From Calycina herbarum (lineage: Eukaryota; Ascomycota; Leotiomycetes; Helotiales; Pezizellaceae), in contig LLEY01000022.1 in assembly GCA_001414485.1 (NCBI GenBank), forward strand, positions 930,001 to 994,000: a DNA stretch of 64,000 bases, written 5' to 3'. Under the pieces are notes generated by a model, which had not been told where the DNA came from, did not search any database, and saw nothing but the letters and a program-made list of their open reading frames with translations. The translations under genes were made by a program, and so were the position numbers. Of this stretch, positions 34,829-46,284 are shown piece after piece (within the stretch, counting starts at the first letter, position 1; the number at the start of each line of letters is the position of its first letter).

Positions 34829-36382
34829 TCAGAGACTACGCCGTGTAGCCCCCTAAGTCCCTATACACCGATATAGCTAAAATTCCTGTACCAAAGGTCA
34901 AGGTTAAGATCTCTTTTAGTTACAGCCATAGTAGCTTCCGTAACAACAGAGTCTAGTATATATTGCAAGCTAATCCAGCTTATATTCGTAATAACAAAAC
35001 CAACTTTTATAAGAGTTATAGTGTACTTGCTTATACTACCAGTTGTCTGTACAAGAATGCCCTTATCCTGTAGCTAAGGGACTGATATTAGGCTGCCAGC
35101 CAGCTTAGGCACGTATAGCACGTCCGTAAGAGCAAGCGTTTGAGTCCACAGCTTGTCTATAAAGACCCAGATACTAACATTCCTAATTCCTGTTCCGTGT
35201 ATTAAGCCGCCACTTGTAGTCTTAACTACTCTTAGCACTTTAAGCTCTAAAAACTCAGTAAATACGTCTCTGGAGTAAGTTATATAGCGTGTAGCCACTA
35301 AGTCAATTACACAGGCTACTTGGCTCTTGTTAAAACGTCCTATGATTGCTCCCCAGCAGGTGTCTATTAGGACGTCTTCTGACGGATCTGTGGCAAGCAT
35401 GACTTCTTCGTCCCATACTGGCTAGTACTGTAGTTGCTATTCTGGCGTTAGCAAAGAGCCTATAGATGTACTCTTTACTCGCTTAGTAAAAGCTTTCCCT
35501 TTAATCGTCTAAAGCTAAATAGAGCACTCAGTTTTAAAATACCCTTCCTCTCTATAGTAATAGCAAGTGCCTTTACGCTTCTTACCCTTCTGTCCACCAT
35601 GGCTAGGCTTCTTTACCCCTTGCGCCTTTCTCTGATGCTGTCGAGGTCGGTCACTGGCTGCAAGGGTCGTCTTATCTAGGCCCTAGTTTCTAGATTTCAA
35701 GCGTTGTTCTATCTCTTTTAGACTTATAACTGTAGAGTCAAAGTCTAGAGTAGACAGCTTGTCTTTAAGGATTTCAATACATATGTCATAGTTACTTCCC
35801 AGCTTCTAGACAGCTCGGAGAAGTGCACTAATCTTAGACTTTTCTGTAGGTGCTTTGTCTACATCTGTAGCAAAGATAAAGGCCTACAGGTCACGTAGGT
35901 CGGTGGATATTAAGTCGATTATAGCTCTAGCCTTCGGCTCGTATCCATAGAACTAGCTTGTATACGTAGCAAGTAATATATCGTTGGATGGGCAGCAGTC
36001 CTTATGCAAGGCCTCCTATTAATCCTGTGCAGTCTGAAAGTTAATAATTTTGTTTTTTCATCGTAAGCGAGCAATAGCCTATGATACAGGTCCTCGCCTT
36101 GGCGTTCTTGCGTCTCCATGCCTCCTGAGGCGACAGCACTTCAGTGGCAGCTTCAATACTATGCTGTTGTGTTTGTGATTGAGAAGAGCCCCCTGCTCTT
36201 GTTGTGGTTCGAGGTACAGGGGTATTCGTACTTGTAGTACTAGCCGGCTTTGGTTCGTCACCAAGAACAAGGTCAAGAAGGCCTCTAGCTTCTAGGAAAG
36301 AGCGTACTTCTTCAGCCCATATTCGATAGTTAAGGGGGCCAGTAAGCTTTAGGATTTTTGACGATTTGTCGTCGTACGACAT
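34829..36382 (-). pseudogene. Copia-G gag-protease-pre-integrase, inactivated
   Basis: Minus strand from an ATG at 36382. The N-terminus MSYDDKSSKILKLTGPLNYR.W is the Copia Gag pattern (L.G..NY..W). A zinc knuckle near 35535-35580 reads CYYYREEGYFKTEC, where Cys and His of CX2CX4HX4C have each become Tyr, as TGC-to-TAC and CAC-to-TAC changes on RIP would do. The protease region is at 35300-35340 (CVIDLVATRYIT, usual DSGATRH), inside a 108-codon open stretch 35074-35400. GAG-pre-integrase (DLWYRNFSYIGVQGLRGL, usual LWHRRLGH) lies near 34850-34930. Cut by Gypsy-D at 34828 and continuing at 11188. Base composition is less AT-rich than in Gypsy-D. Confidence 0.82.
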
Positions 36383-36456
36383 ATTGACTAATAGGATATA
36401 CAGGCTTGAGGCTTGTTGTGATTAGTCGAAGCGATAGAGCTTCCGGGCTCATAACC

Positions 36457-36643
36457 TGTTGCAATGCTGCACTTCAGAGGGCAAGAGTAAAAGACTTAAA
36501 TTCCATGCCTTGCTCTACAAGAGCAGAAGGCACATTATATATACAACTTTGCAGTAGCAATTGCCGCATCTATTTACCGAAAAACTCTTCCTCGGCATGC
36601 CCGACGGGCATACCGATATCTCCTTAAGTGGCTTAATATAACA
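36457..36643 (-). repeat. Copia-G 5' LTR
   Basis: 187 bp on the minus strand, TGTTATATTAAGCC to GCATTGCAACA, followed by GGTTATGAGCCCGG, a likely primer-binding site of the half-initiator-tRNA type known in Copia elements. It contains TATATAT. The partner LTR is not in the window, so the boundary rests on the TG..CA ends and the position upstream of gag. Confidence 0.7.
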
Positions 36644-37997
36644 GATATCACCGTACCTATCAACAGATTTCATAAAACCCCGGTGGGGGAAGGACAAGGC
36701 CCGCCAAGAAATTCAACATGACGCATCAAAAGAGTTCATGTGGCCACGGGATATTCTTGTGCCATTGTTCAAGAATGCACGGATTGCAACTTGCAGTTAT
36801 AAATCGGATTGGAGAGATCGTGTAATTAAAACCAGTCTAGACCAATGTGCCGACCAGTTCTTGAATATTTTGCACCAACACAGACAGAAACTCGAAGTAA
36901 GTAACCAGTTTTGATGTCTTCAACAGATCACTTTAATGACTATTATTCTTATGATAGGAACGTCGACGACCAATGATCCTGATTGGGCACAGCCTAGTGA
37001 TCCAACGGGTGTGTACATCTGGTTGCTAAACATTCGTATCTCGTCCTTATTTTCGACAGGCTCTTGTCAGTGCGGCTTTAGATATGCAATTCTCAGATAT
37101 CTCCTCTTCTGTAGCAGGGATTATTTTCCTGGGTACACCCTTCCAAGGTAGTAATGCAGCAGGCCTTGGGAGCTTTATAGCTCGTCTGGGCGGCTTTGAT
37201 AGCACACTATTGAAATTACTTCAGAAAGATAATCCAGAGCTCCACAAGCTTTCGAGGAATTTCTGGTCCGGATATGGCCATTTAGACATTCTCTGTTTTT
37301 ATGAGAACCGAGATGCGGATTTCAAACTTTTGAAGACACAGGTAAGAAGCTTAGTGATTGTTCACTAGTACCTACTATGTTTTTATGCGTGCTATCTTTA
37401 GGTACTTGTAGCTATTAGTTGAAAGGAGTTAGAGAGGGGGGGGGGTGGATAAACTAGATCCTTGATTCTCCTACGCCATCTCTAATAACTTTAATTATCC
37501 TAGACCTTTTCGTATAATTATTCTTTATACTTACGTCTCTTATATGTCGATTCTCCTCTAGTTGGCTTTCTAACTGACACTTCCTAGCTTATAAGTATAT
37601 AGTTAGTAAGTTTATATTGGAAAAGAATAATATTCCTCGATACCGACTACTCTGGGCTTAATAAGTTCACTAGCATAGATGATGAGAACTTTGCTCTAAT
37701 ATTACCAGAGATTAAAAGAATAGTTAATTTCAGACCTACGGTTTTAACGAATTATAATAAGAAAAATAGTAAGCTATTTTACGAGGGTATCTACACTAGA
37801 AAAATTATAACTTCTGTTTTAATATCGTTCGGGTCCCGGAAAATACGCTCCCCGAAGACGACCCTGTCAGGCTCCATTCGGAAAGTTGGCTCCCGTTATT
37901 TCAGGCGGAAATTGAAGAGTCAGATTATGAGACAAATAATGAGACAGCTTCTGGCACAGATTCTGGAACAGACCCCGAGACAGAGTATTCGGAATAG
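36644..37997 (+). pseudogene. SesB-like serine esterase (alpha/beta hydrolase) gene, 5'-truncated and decayed
   Basis: The plus-strand exons line up with the DUF676/SesB-type alpha/beta-hydrolase found as a stand-alone protein or as the N-terminal effector of fungal NLRs. Exon to 36896: FMWPRDILVPLFKNARIATC; 36958-37008: RRRPMILIGHSL..VIQR with nucleophile-elbow serine (GHS); 37060-37341: VAGIIFLGTPFQGSNAAG (FLGTPH.GS block). Introns 36897-36957 and 37009-37059 have normal GT..AG ends and in-phase joins; a third opens at 37342. A later exon near 37620-37740 reads LDTDYSGLNKFTSIDDENF. An acidic tail (EESDYETNNETASGTDSG) ends at a stop at 37995. The glycine pair expected after GHSL is absent, the exon start is cut at the Copia LTR, and the frame to the tail is not continuous. 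Probably a pseudogene. Confidence 0.6.
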
Positions 37998-38949
37998 GAT
38001 CTCTGGTAAAGGAATGTTGAGGTTTTCACGGGTGCTTAGCCATTCAATGTATGAACTGTTATGTGTTCTCTTTTGGTGCTTTTCCTTTTGGGGAAAGCAA
38101 GGCTTGATTTTAGCACTTTAGTTCTCGCGTTGTCGACTTTGAAACTCTACGAGTACAGTATTGTTGTTTTCTCTATTTTCTACAGCTTCTCTTTAGCAAA
38201 TCCCAAGATCTACGAGAGTTCTAGAAATTGAACAACCCGTGCTAAAACCGAGTAAGAACTCAAAATCTGCCTTAACTAAAATAATAGGAGAGTCACTTCC
38301 TTTATTTGACTCAGACGTGGCTCAGTAAGATTTACGACTCGGGGAAGGCTGATCTACAAATTCCACGGGAATAAAAATGAATGGCCCCAGTCGGAACGAG
38401 AGTCCCTTATATGGTGGCTATTAAGTAATGGGAAATAGCGTCATACTGGCTGCTTACAACCAAAACTCCATCTCACTACCAGTGTCTTAAAATGCTTCAA
38501 AACTCTAACAAGACGCGAGAAAGTCGACCAATTCTAGATTATCTTCAGAATCGAAAATAGTTAATTATATGTTACTTTAGCCTATCTAGGAGAACTAGGA
38601 TAATTGTACGTTGAAAAGGCACTAGAACTCCAGAAATAACTCATATATTAGTCATGGCTAGTTTCAATTTGAACAGGCTTATAACACTACATAAATACAT
38701 TTATAGACTGCTTAATTAAATTCGATATTACACGACATTTTTAATTATATGATTTCAGTAGTTCTTCACTAAAAATACATTTCTCATCCCCATCCCGCCT
38801 CGCCTATCAAAAGGGGTTTCAACCACGTGGTACCTAAGCATGGGAAACAATCCGCACGTAATATTCTATATATACAAGAGAAACGAATTAAATCCTCCCC
38901 CTTCACCTACCCTCTCGCGCTTCCCAAGCCAGAAATAGACACTTCAGAA
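37998..38949. other. Intergenic, no gene seen
   Basis: Unique sequence of ordinary composition with AT-rich parts (38560-38800). It is the 3' flank of the transcription-factor gene. A CACGTG lies at 38824. No domain-bearing frame found. Confidence 0.6.
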
Positions 38950-41023
38950 TTACCAACAAGCAGTATCAACCGTGAACCCTCGATTCGCTAAATTAACCCT
39001 CGCGATTTTCCAATCAGCATGTAACCCCTGCATCCTTAGCCCCCAACACTCCTGCATAATCTGAAAAGCATTCGCGAATCGAGTGGTAGGACCACAAGAA
39101 AAGGAGCTAGTCTCAAACAGGTGATACAGAACTTGGTGCTGTTCCGGTCCCGCCATGGATCCCGCAACAAGGAACGGCCAAACGAAGTCCGTAGACAGAG
39201 ATTGTGGATCATTCAGAGTTACGAGGTCGTGAATGACGATATCGACGTTCTTACGAATGTCGAAGGATTCAGGATGGGGTCCTTGGACGATGACGTAGAA
39301 GTAAATCATTACTGCGTGGAGGAAGATGCTTCGTCGAAGTGTGGTCTTTTGGTCTGGTGGGGTTGAGGGGTCTGAGGGGGTGAGACGGTATTCGAGGTTT
39401 GTGAGGACGGCCGCTTCATGGTGTTGAAATTCTTGAAAGTTGAAGAGGCCTTCGCTGGCTAGCTGGGCTCGCATCTGGGCGAGGCGGGTGACGCTTTCAA
39501 TGCCGGTGAAGATCCAGCCCTCTTCTGGGCCGGGACATGATTGTTGGGTGCTGAGACTAGCTTCCAAAAGTCGGGAAATGTGGCCTCGGAATGGAGACTC
39601 TACTTCTGAGCTTTCGAATGTTCGGGTTGTGATATCTGTCCAGACCACAAATCGGATGGAACTTCCAAGTGAAGCGAGGTCATCGTTTGATAAGACTCGA
39701 GTGGCGGGATTTTCACACTCCGTGAGATAGTCATCGCGAATTCTCAGCACCCAAGAAATCGCATCTCTCAGGTGAGAGTAACGTTCTTGGTTTTCCGTTG
39801 TCCGTAAGAGATCTCCAAGTCTTGCCAATTCTGTAGTTGCTGACCTCAATTGCTGGAGTCGTGGATCAACAACCGAAGAAGGTAACCTGTTGGTGACTTC
39901 GATCCAGTTCTGCTGAGCAGACATTTCCAAAGATGGAATGTTGACTTGGTTGCAAGGACGAGGACATTCGGCTTTTGGCAGTATTAATGCTGGTTTCTTG
40001 GCGCTCATGTCAAAATTTCGAAGTGTTGGGTTTTCACAAACTGGTGAAAGAGGCATTTGTTGGGAATTTCTGGCCGAGGACATGGTGCTAGTGCTCTCTT
40101 GGTAATGCGGATCATTATTGTCGCAAAATATCTCTTGGAGTCGCCTAGGTGTTTGCATTTTCAAGTCTGGTTTATCAAGAGTGGTGACTGAAGAGGCTGG
40201 AGAAGGTGGAAATACGCATGTTTGTGGTAGAACTGCGTAGTTCGTGTTGGCTGCAGAGGGAAGATAACTTTCCGGCTCCGGTGTAGAATAGTGATAGAGA
40301 GAATCATGACCGTTCGTTGTTGGAGGGAAATAGCAGTTCTCATTCATCATTGGAGCTGGAAAACTGTCTGATATAGAGTTATAGCTGCCATCGGCTAGCC
40401 GAAAGAAGGAGTTTTCGTCTTGAAGTGGGAGTGTATTGAAGTTTCCCAAATCCCAGTCAGATATTCCAGACGTCCACTGCTGTGTATTTTGGCTTGGCAA
40501 TGAATGCAGCCGTGCTGGCCCAGCTGAGGCTGCTCGACTTGTTGGTCCCGAAGAGCAACTGTCTTGAAGATAGAAAGAGCTACTGGCGTTGTCAAAAAGC
40601 TCAGGCGGAATTGAAGCACTTCTTCGGCCAGGTGAAGCTTTTTCTCTTGACTGAACCAATTTCATCATTCGTTTCATCCTCGTCACCGATGCAACAGTTG
40701 CCTTGATTTCTTGATGAACAGCTTCTTGTTGTGCACCGCCATCCATCCATCTTGGCTTGATGGCGCCGAATCCAGAACATTTCAATCCTCGTTCTACACA
40801 AGTGATACATTCCGGTCCAGTCTCATCACACCTAGATATCCATTAGCATTTTATCATCAAGATGATCGGGGGCTGTGTACTTCTTTCTCCGTAAGCGACA
40901 TGTCCAGCAACCATGTGCACTCCGTGATCGATTTCCTTCTTTGGAACCCGTCCGCTGTGGTGCCCGTAGGAATGATTTCTCACGACTTGCTTGAAGAGCC
41001 AACTTAGTTGAGATGTCCGACAT
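38950..41023 (-). CDS. Zn2Cys6 fungal-type transcription factor
   Basis: Nuclear DNA-binding regulator. Two exons, complement(38950..40831, 40881..41023), 674 codons. The intron (40832-40880, 49 nt) has GTACAC..TGCTAAT..CTAG and splits the zinc cluster; splicing restores the sixth-cysteine pattern: C39-X2-C42-X6-C49-X6-C56-X2-C59-X6-C66, the exact Zn2Cys6 spacing, preceded by a basic stretch. The middle is Ser/Pro/Thr-rich and low in order. The C-terminal 300 residues (VTRLAQMRAQLASEGLF, FLHAVMIYFYVIVQGPHPES, DFVWPFLVAGSMAG, then CWGLRMQG) match the fungal-specific factor domain 2 (PF11951). Start: first ATG upstream of the cluster. Target genes cannot be read from the protein; the divergent transporter at 43388 is a natural candidate. 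Confidence 0.93.
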
Positions 41024-43387
41024 TTTGATAAAGAGTTACACACGTAAAGGTCTCTTGTTACAACAGTTGAACTTGAAGAGCAGTGGTCACACAGATTCGG
41101 GGTCAGTCCTTCCCTTTCTACTTGAGGATCGTCGGGTTGAAGACATAATCGTAATAGCAAGGCACGTTGCCACTATTTTCAGACCGTAAGAGGGATCTTC
41201 TTTCTCGGTAAGCACCCAAATAGGATATGATGCTAAAAGTATACAATTACTTCCAGCCCTACCAATGAAAGCCATCGGAAAGTTGTCGAGAAAGACGTTG
41301 ATGACATGCCCCCCTTACGCCTCTGGTACCGAGACGTAAGGATTCCAGGCCCGTTTCAGTCGCCAATCTCTCAAGTAGCAAATATACATCATCAGCCTGG
41401 TGAGGTTGTTCTCCAAGAGCTGCAAAGAGCGCCGCATCTTGTGATAGTTGTTGTGATGTTGCAGATGGAAGTCATCGATCCATTAATAGATTTGCTAAGG
41501 GGGTCCCATTAAGCTTTTCTTTAGCCAATGAAGAATAGCTGCCGGCCAACCGAAGGTGATCATTCCCCTGACCGTGCCCAATCAACCCCTGAGATTCTCT
41601 CAGGCCTCTGCAGCCACTCTGCAGCCCTCTTTCTAAAATTAGAGCGACGGCTCCCCGATCTCGTCAGGGCAAAGACCACTTTTACACCACACCGAGCACT
41701 CTCGAGAAGCAATTTGTTACCGCGCAACCAGGGGTCGTAACTTGTGGCCCTAGAATTCTTCTATCATTAGTACATGTTACCTATTCTGGTGACCACCTGC
41801 AGGGATTTGATCGGTTTCCCCTTTAAACACATCGGCACTTTGGCCGGTCAAAGCTGGCCCAGCTTCCAACTGGCCAAAACTTGCTGGAGAAGAAGTTGAA
41901 GATTCTACAAAACATCGCTTATCTATTTCTGTCGGTACCGGGCGCTTACGCGGATACCAAAATACCAATCGCGATGCAATCAGAAGGCACAAATGAAGAA
42001 TGTTGGAGAAAGAAACGTGGTTCCTTAAAATACCTCGAACCAACCTTTCAGCAGCCTCATGATCAGTTGTTATTTTGGTTTTGAACACATGTTGGTAGTT
42101 TGGATCGTTTATATCTCTCGGTTTTATCGTTCGAATTTAGAACAGGAGCGGGCGAGCGCATACAATCAATATACCACTCTAACCAGCTTGTGAGGGACGG
42201 TAAAAGCGGCAGTAAATACTCGGGTATGTCCCATCTCATGGCCAGCCGTTGTCCTAACTTTCTGAAAGGATTTGAGTAATTCTTCAGACCTTTCCTGGAA
42301 TTAACCCAGGTGTTTGAAATTTCCATGCGCAGCTTGTTCCAAAGTATCCGGGACTGGTGGGATAATGCTCAATTGTTAGAACGAGACATATCCCCTGCCG
42401 CTTTTGTGGGTGGGAACCTAGGGAAAATCATCCCGCGATGGATATTTCGGTCTTGGTTTCTTGACATGAGTTATTCCTTGCGACCGTTGAAACTCGGCAA
42501 AGCTGCCTTTCCTTTCTCTTGTTCCTTTTTTGTTATTCATGAAGACGTTAAAACTGTTGGGTTGACCTCCTGCAAGGCTCTGCTGCAAGGGACAACACAT
42601 CGATATTTTCAATTCCCCCAGCATCTTTGCATTTCAACAGCCTCATTTCTTCATTTCATTTCTTACGCTTGCCTGTCTTTGCAAGTCTTGTCATTGTCGC
42701 TGGGGAAACAACTATTTTCCACTTTTCCGGCCACCAGCATTTTCGTCCAGTTATAAGAAGGTGCGAAGTTTTTCGCCATCGATTATGCACCTCGATCATG
42801 TAACCTTACTATCGTCGTTCTGTGCGATGGGCCATCGTAAATGCTTACTCCGTCACTAAAGCCACGCGTATTACACAAACTCCGAAAAAGGCAGCCAGAG
42901 ACTGAAGAATTTTCCACTCGTGGAGTGGCTTTCACGGTCGGGAGAATATTGTAACGCGATGAACAATTACCTTGGGAGGAATTACAGTATTGCCAACAAC
43001 AATTTTCCCTCAAGAAAAACAAAACCTCCCTCCGGATTATCGAGAGGGGAAATCTACCCCTCCATTCGCCTTGTTTTCAGCCCTCTGATAGGCCATCTCG
43101 CTCAAAATCGGTATACCCCAGTTACACTCCGCAAAAACAAACCAGTACGACCGGACTTTCACTTCTCGATTCGGCGCCGCATATGCAACCATGCGGCATT
43201 CAGCTTCCCCATCGGTCAAGTCAACAAGGGCGATTGCGTACGAGCAGGCTGGCCGATAAGATGTAAGATGCGGTGACAACACTGCTGTGCCGTAATATTT
43301 GCCTTCGACCTTGATTGAAGCTTTTGTGGGCGATTCTTGAAAGCTTCAATCATCCATCTATTCTGTCGCTGTTGAGTTGTTTAAAAA
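41024..43387. promoter_or_regulatory. 2.4-kb divergent intergenic region between regulator and transporter
   Basis: No convincing gene: open stretches up to 148 codons (42310-42756) lack domains and neighbours in frame. It should hold both promoters and leaders. CTGGGG/CCCCAG at 42702 and 43116 fit the CreA (carbon repressor) consensus SYGGRG, and several CGG triplets occur at 43130-43215; both motifs are short and expected by chance. Confidence 0.4.
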
Positions 43388-45259
43388 ATGGAGTCGGAAC
43401 CGGAAGATACGGCTCATTTGCTGACGGAATCGGGGAGATCGTCTATTGATACCATTAACAACCTTCCGGATGAGAGTCTGCTCGAGAACGGGAATGCGAG
43501 GCAATCATCGTGGTCGGAAAATGGGGAGAACGAGGTGAAAAGTGTCAGTACGAAACATATGATTCTGTTGACGTGTGGAACCTTTGGGTGAGCAAAAATC
43601 TATCAATTTGGGGAAGAGTTGTAATTAATTTTATACCCCGCAGTCTCCAAAATGTGTGGTCTCTTCTTTTGGCGAATGGCACGCCATATTTACTATCCAT
43701 CGGTTTTTCACGATCAACAACAGCCTTGATATGGGCCGCCGGTCCTCTGGCAGGAACTTTCATCCAACCCTTCATCGGCACAATAAGCGATCAATCCACC
43801 AGCAAATACGGAAAACGAAAGCCCTTCATCGTAGCCGGAATAATCGGCGCAGTCCTCTCCATGCTTTCCATGGCAGTAATGCGAATCGCAGCCGCAAAAT
43901 TCTACAACTGGATAGGAAGGGAATACATCGGGGCACACGTTACTATCAACATGGCTCGGGGTTTCGTCATCTTCTGGGTGTGCATACTTAACTTGAGCTT
44001 GCAGCCTATACAAGTTGGTTTGAGAGCACTGGTTATAGATGCATGTCCTAGCCATCAACAGAGTCAGGCTAGTGCTTGGCTTGGAAGATTTACGGGATTG
44101 GGGGGTATTGCTACGTATTTGCTTGACGGGTGGTTGATTGCGAGGTATCAGGATCGGACTTTCGAGATTTTGTGCATTATTACCAGCTTGAGTCTGGTTG
44201 TTACGAATCTTCCTTGTTTGGTTTTTGCGAGTGAGAGGGAGAGTTCACAGCAGGCAGTTCGGGTTAAACGGAGTTTGAAGCCCTCGAAACTGCTGAGACG
44301 GCTGTTAAGAACGACGAGACGGATGCCGAAGAGTATTAGGCATATTTGTGTTGTTCAGTTTGCTTCTTGGTTGGGCTGGTTTCCGTTTTTGTTCTACAAC
44401 ACAACGTAAGTGCCTCACCTTCCATGACAACCAATGTCAGATACCTGGGCTTTATTCCAAGAATGCCTATTCCTCAATATTTTGTGAAACGGAATATTGT
44501 TCGAGAACGTCTTGGGGGATCATGAAGCCGGCTTTCTATTTCTGCTGAACGTTTTCGGTTAATTTTAATACTTGTCCCGAATATTCGACACAGTTTTCGA
44601 TATACCAGTTGTACTCAGAAAAAAGCTTGTTTCTCTTACTGACAACCTACAGATATATATCAGCCCTCGACTCCCAACACAGCACCAAGACCCTTCAAAG
44701 CCACCCCAACTCCAGCGGAGTCCGCGCCTACCTCTTCTTCGCCATCGTCGCATTCGCAGCCTCAATACTCCTCCCAATCCTCCCCATCACCCGAACCTCA
44801 AAATCAATAGCAACATCCCCCAACCTCCTCAAAACCCTAACATCCTACCTCTCCATCACCCTCCCAACCCTCTGGGTCCTCTCCCAAGCCCTCTTCGCCC
44901 TCTGCATGTTCTCCACCAGCCTAATAACAAACACCCTCGGCGGGACATTCATGGTTTCCATCGTAGGAATCTCATGGGCACTTACACAATGGGTTCCAAT
45001 GGCTATGATGAGCGCTGAGATTGCGGCTATGAGAGAAGCGGGAGAGAGTGATGGGGAAGTGGGAGAAGATGAGACGGGGACGTTGATGAGTGTTTTTAAT
45101 GTTGCTATTTCGGCGCCGCAGATCTTGGCTAGTGGGTTGTGTAGTTTGTTGTTTTGGGCGGTTAGGGGGATGGATCCTGTTGATTCTTTGGGGTGGGCGT
45201 TGAAGATGGGCGGGGGTGCTGGGGTGGTGGCGGGGATTTTGATTATTTTTGGGAGATAG
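43388..45259 (+). CDS. Sucrose/maltose-type transporter (GPH/SUT-like MFS)
   Basis: Plasma-membrane proton/sugar symporter family. Three exons, join(43388..43587, 43644..44405, 44653..45259), 522 codons; all joins keep frame. After a ~55-residue soluble N-terminus comes the family signature TFGLQNVWSLLLANGTPYLL, then AAGPLAGTFIQPFIGTISD with the basic loop DQSTSKYGKRKPF (MFS motif A), several hydrophobic segments, a basic central loop (VKRSLKPSKLLRRLLRTTRR), then FASWLGWFPFLFYNTT and the C-terminal half with VGISWALTQWVPMAMMSAE, as in SUT1-like proteins. Intron 2 is 247 nt, long for this locus; an upstream acceptor at 44440 would give TTYLGF but runs into a stop near 44522. Exact substrate (sucrose, maltose or other disaccharide) is not decidable here. 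Confidence 0.88.
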
Positions 45260-45642
45260 ATTTAAAGATGTTTGTTTCTAGATGAGAATGAGAAAGACTT
45301 TGGTTCACTTTCCGTTTTGGAGGGGGACCTTGAGGTCGCTCCTCCTCAAACTTGACTTTCTGTTCTGCGCCGTCACGAGAGTAAGAAGGGAAGCCACGAC
45401 TTGCCCACTGACACCCAGCCTATCTCCAGTCGTTCGTCTCTGACTTAAACTGTGGCCGCGACATAATTTCCCTCCTTGTGTCTCACCTCTACAAGTCGAA
45501 ACTTGGCACATCCGTCATGCAAGAGGTAATTGAGCGTCCAAGGGTGGAAAATATATCTGATGGTTTTATAGAAGAAATAGCATAATTGGGAGCTGTCAGA
45601 CCACAGACCGAGAAAAATGTCCGCTGTTAATCTTCTTACCAC

Positions 45643-45702
45643 GTCGTTCCTTTCTCAACCTTGATTTTGCGAGGAGAGAAGCGCAAAAAGAGAAGGCACG
45701 AC
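45643..45702. repeat. Hairpin repeat, copy with double stem
   Basis: Arms GTCGTTCCTT and AAGGCACGAC pair over 10 bp with one mismatch. Inside is a second perfect stem TTTTGCG / CGCAAAA with a 10-nt loop. Related to 46111-46168. Confidence 0.7.
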
Positions 45703-46110
45703 TACCTGACACTTTCCAACTCAACCCGACCACTTGGCTCAGGAGACAACCTTACTTTGTGAATAAGCCATTTTGCCTGGTATTGCACATCCATGACGAC
45801 ACCAAGTTCTTGAAGTTTACGCTTGAATTGCGATACCCGCAGCCTCGTTACATACGGTCTGTTTTTGAGCTCGACTCGAGGACTCAAGGTTGTTCTTTTC
45901 TCAGCCCTGACTTCTGGTCACCAGGCTGGCTCAGATCCGATTGCCTCGATGCTTCCTTTTCCAGCAGACCGCTGTGAGATTATTTCAATATGCAACAATT
46001 CTCTTGCTAGCTAAAATAATGGCAGGCTTGAACTGTTTTTGAGTTTGAAATGCCTCCTTGCGATGTGCAACAATTCAGCTAGGAAGAGAGTTCTGAGTCT
46101 GACCCCATCA

Positions 46111-46168
46111 AGGTCGTTCCTTCCTCTTGCCTCAACCCCGAACGAGAGCAAGGAAGGAAGGCACGACC
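46111..46168. repeat. Hairpin repeat, long-stem copy
   Basis: Arms GGTCGTTCCTTCCTCTTGC and GCAAGGAAGGAAGGCACGACC pair over about 18 bp with one mismatch and a 2-nt bulge, loop about 18 nt. Outer arm sequence is shared with 45643-45702. Confidence 0.75.
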
Positions 46169-46284
46169 CGAACCTCGACTCTCCCTTCTTTTCTCGCCCA
46201 ACGCAGGGAAGGAGAGTAGGTAGCTAGGTAGAGTGCATTCTCGACTCAAGTCAAAAATTAGTCACTTCAACAAAACAAATCCCC

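Larger units (their letters stand above)
45260..46284. other. Intergenic with hairpin repeats, no gene
   Basis: Convergent gap between the transporter and the VOC gene. No coding signal. It contains two clear hairpin-forming repeats (listed separately) and a weaker relative at 45333-45402 (GGTCGCTCCTCCTC..AAGCCACGACTT). Pyrimidine-rich stretches occur around 46100-46200. Confidence 0.6.

Noticed and set aside
42310..42756. 148-codon plus-strand open frame
   Set aside because: No domain, no intron-linked continuation, Phe/Ser-rich composition as expected from pyrimidine-rich promoter DNA upstream of the transporter.
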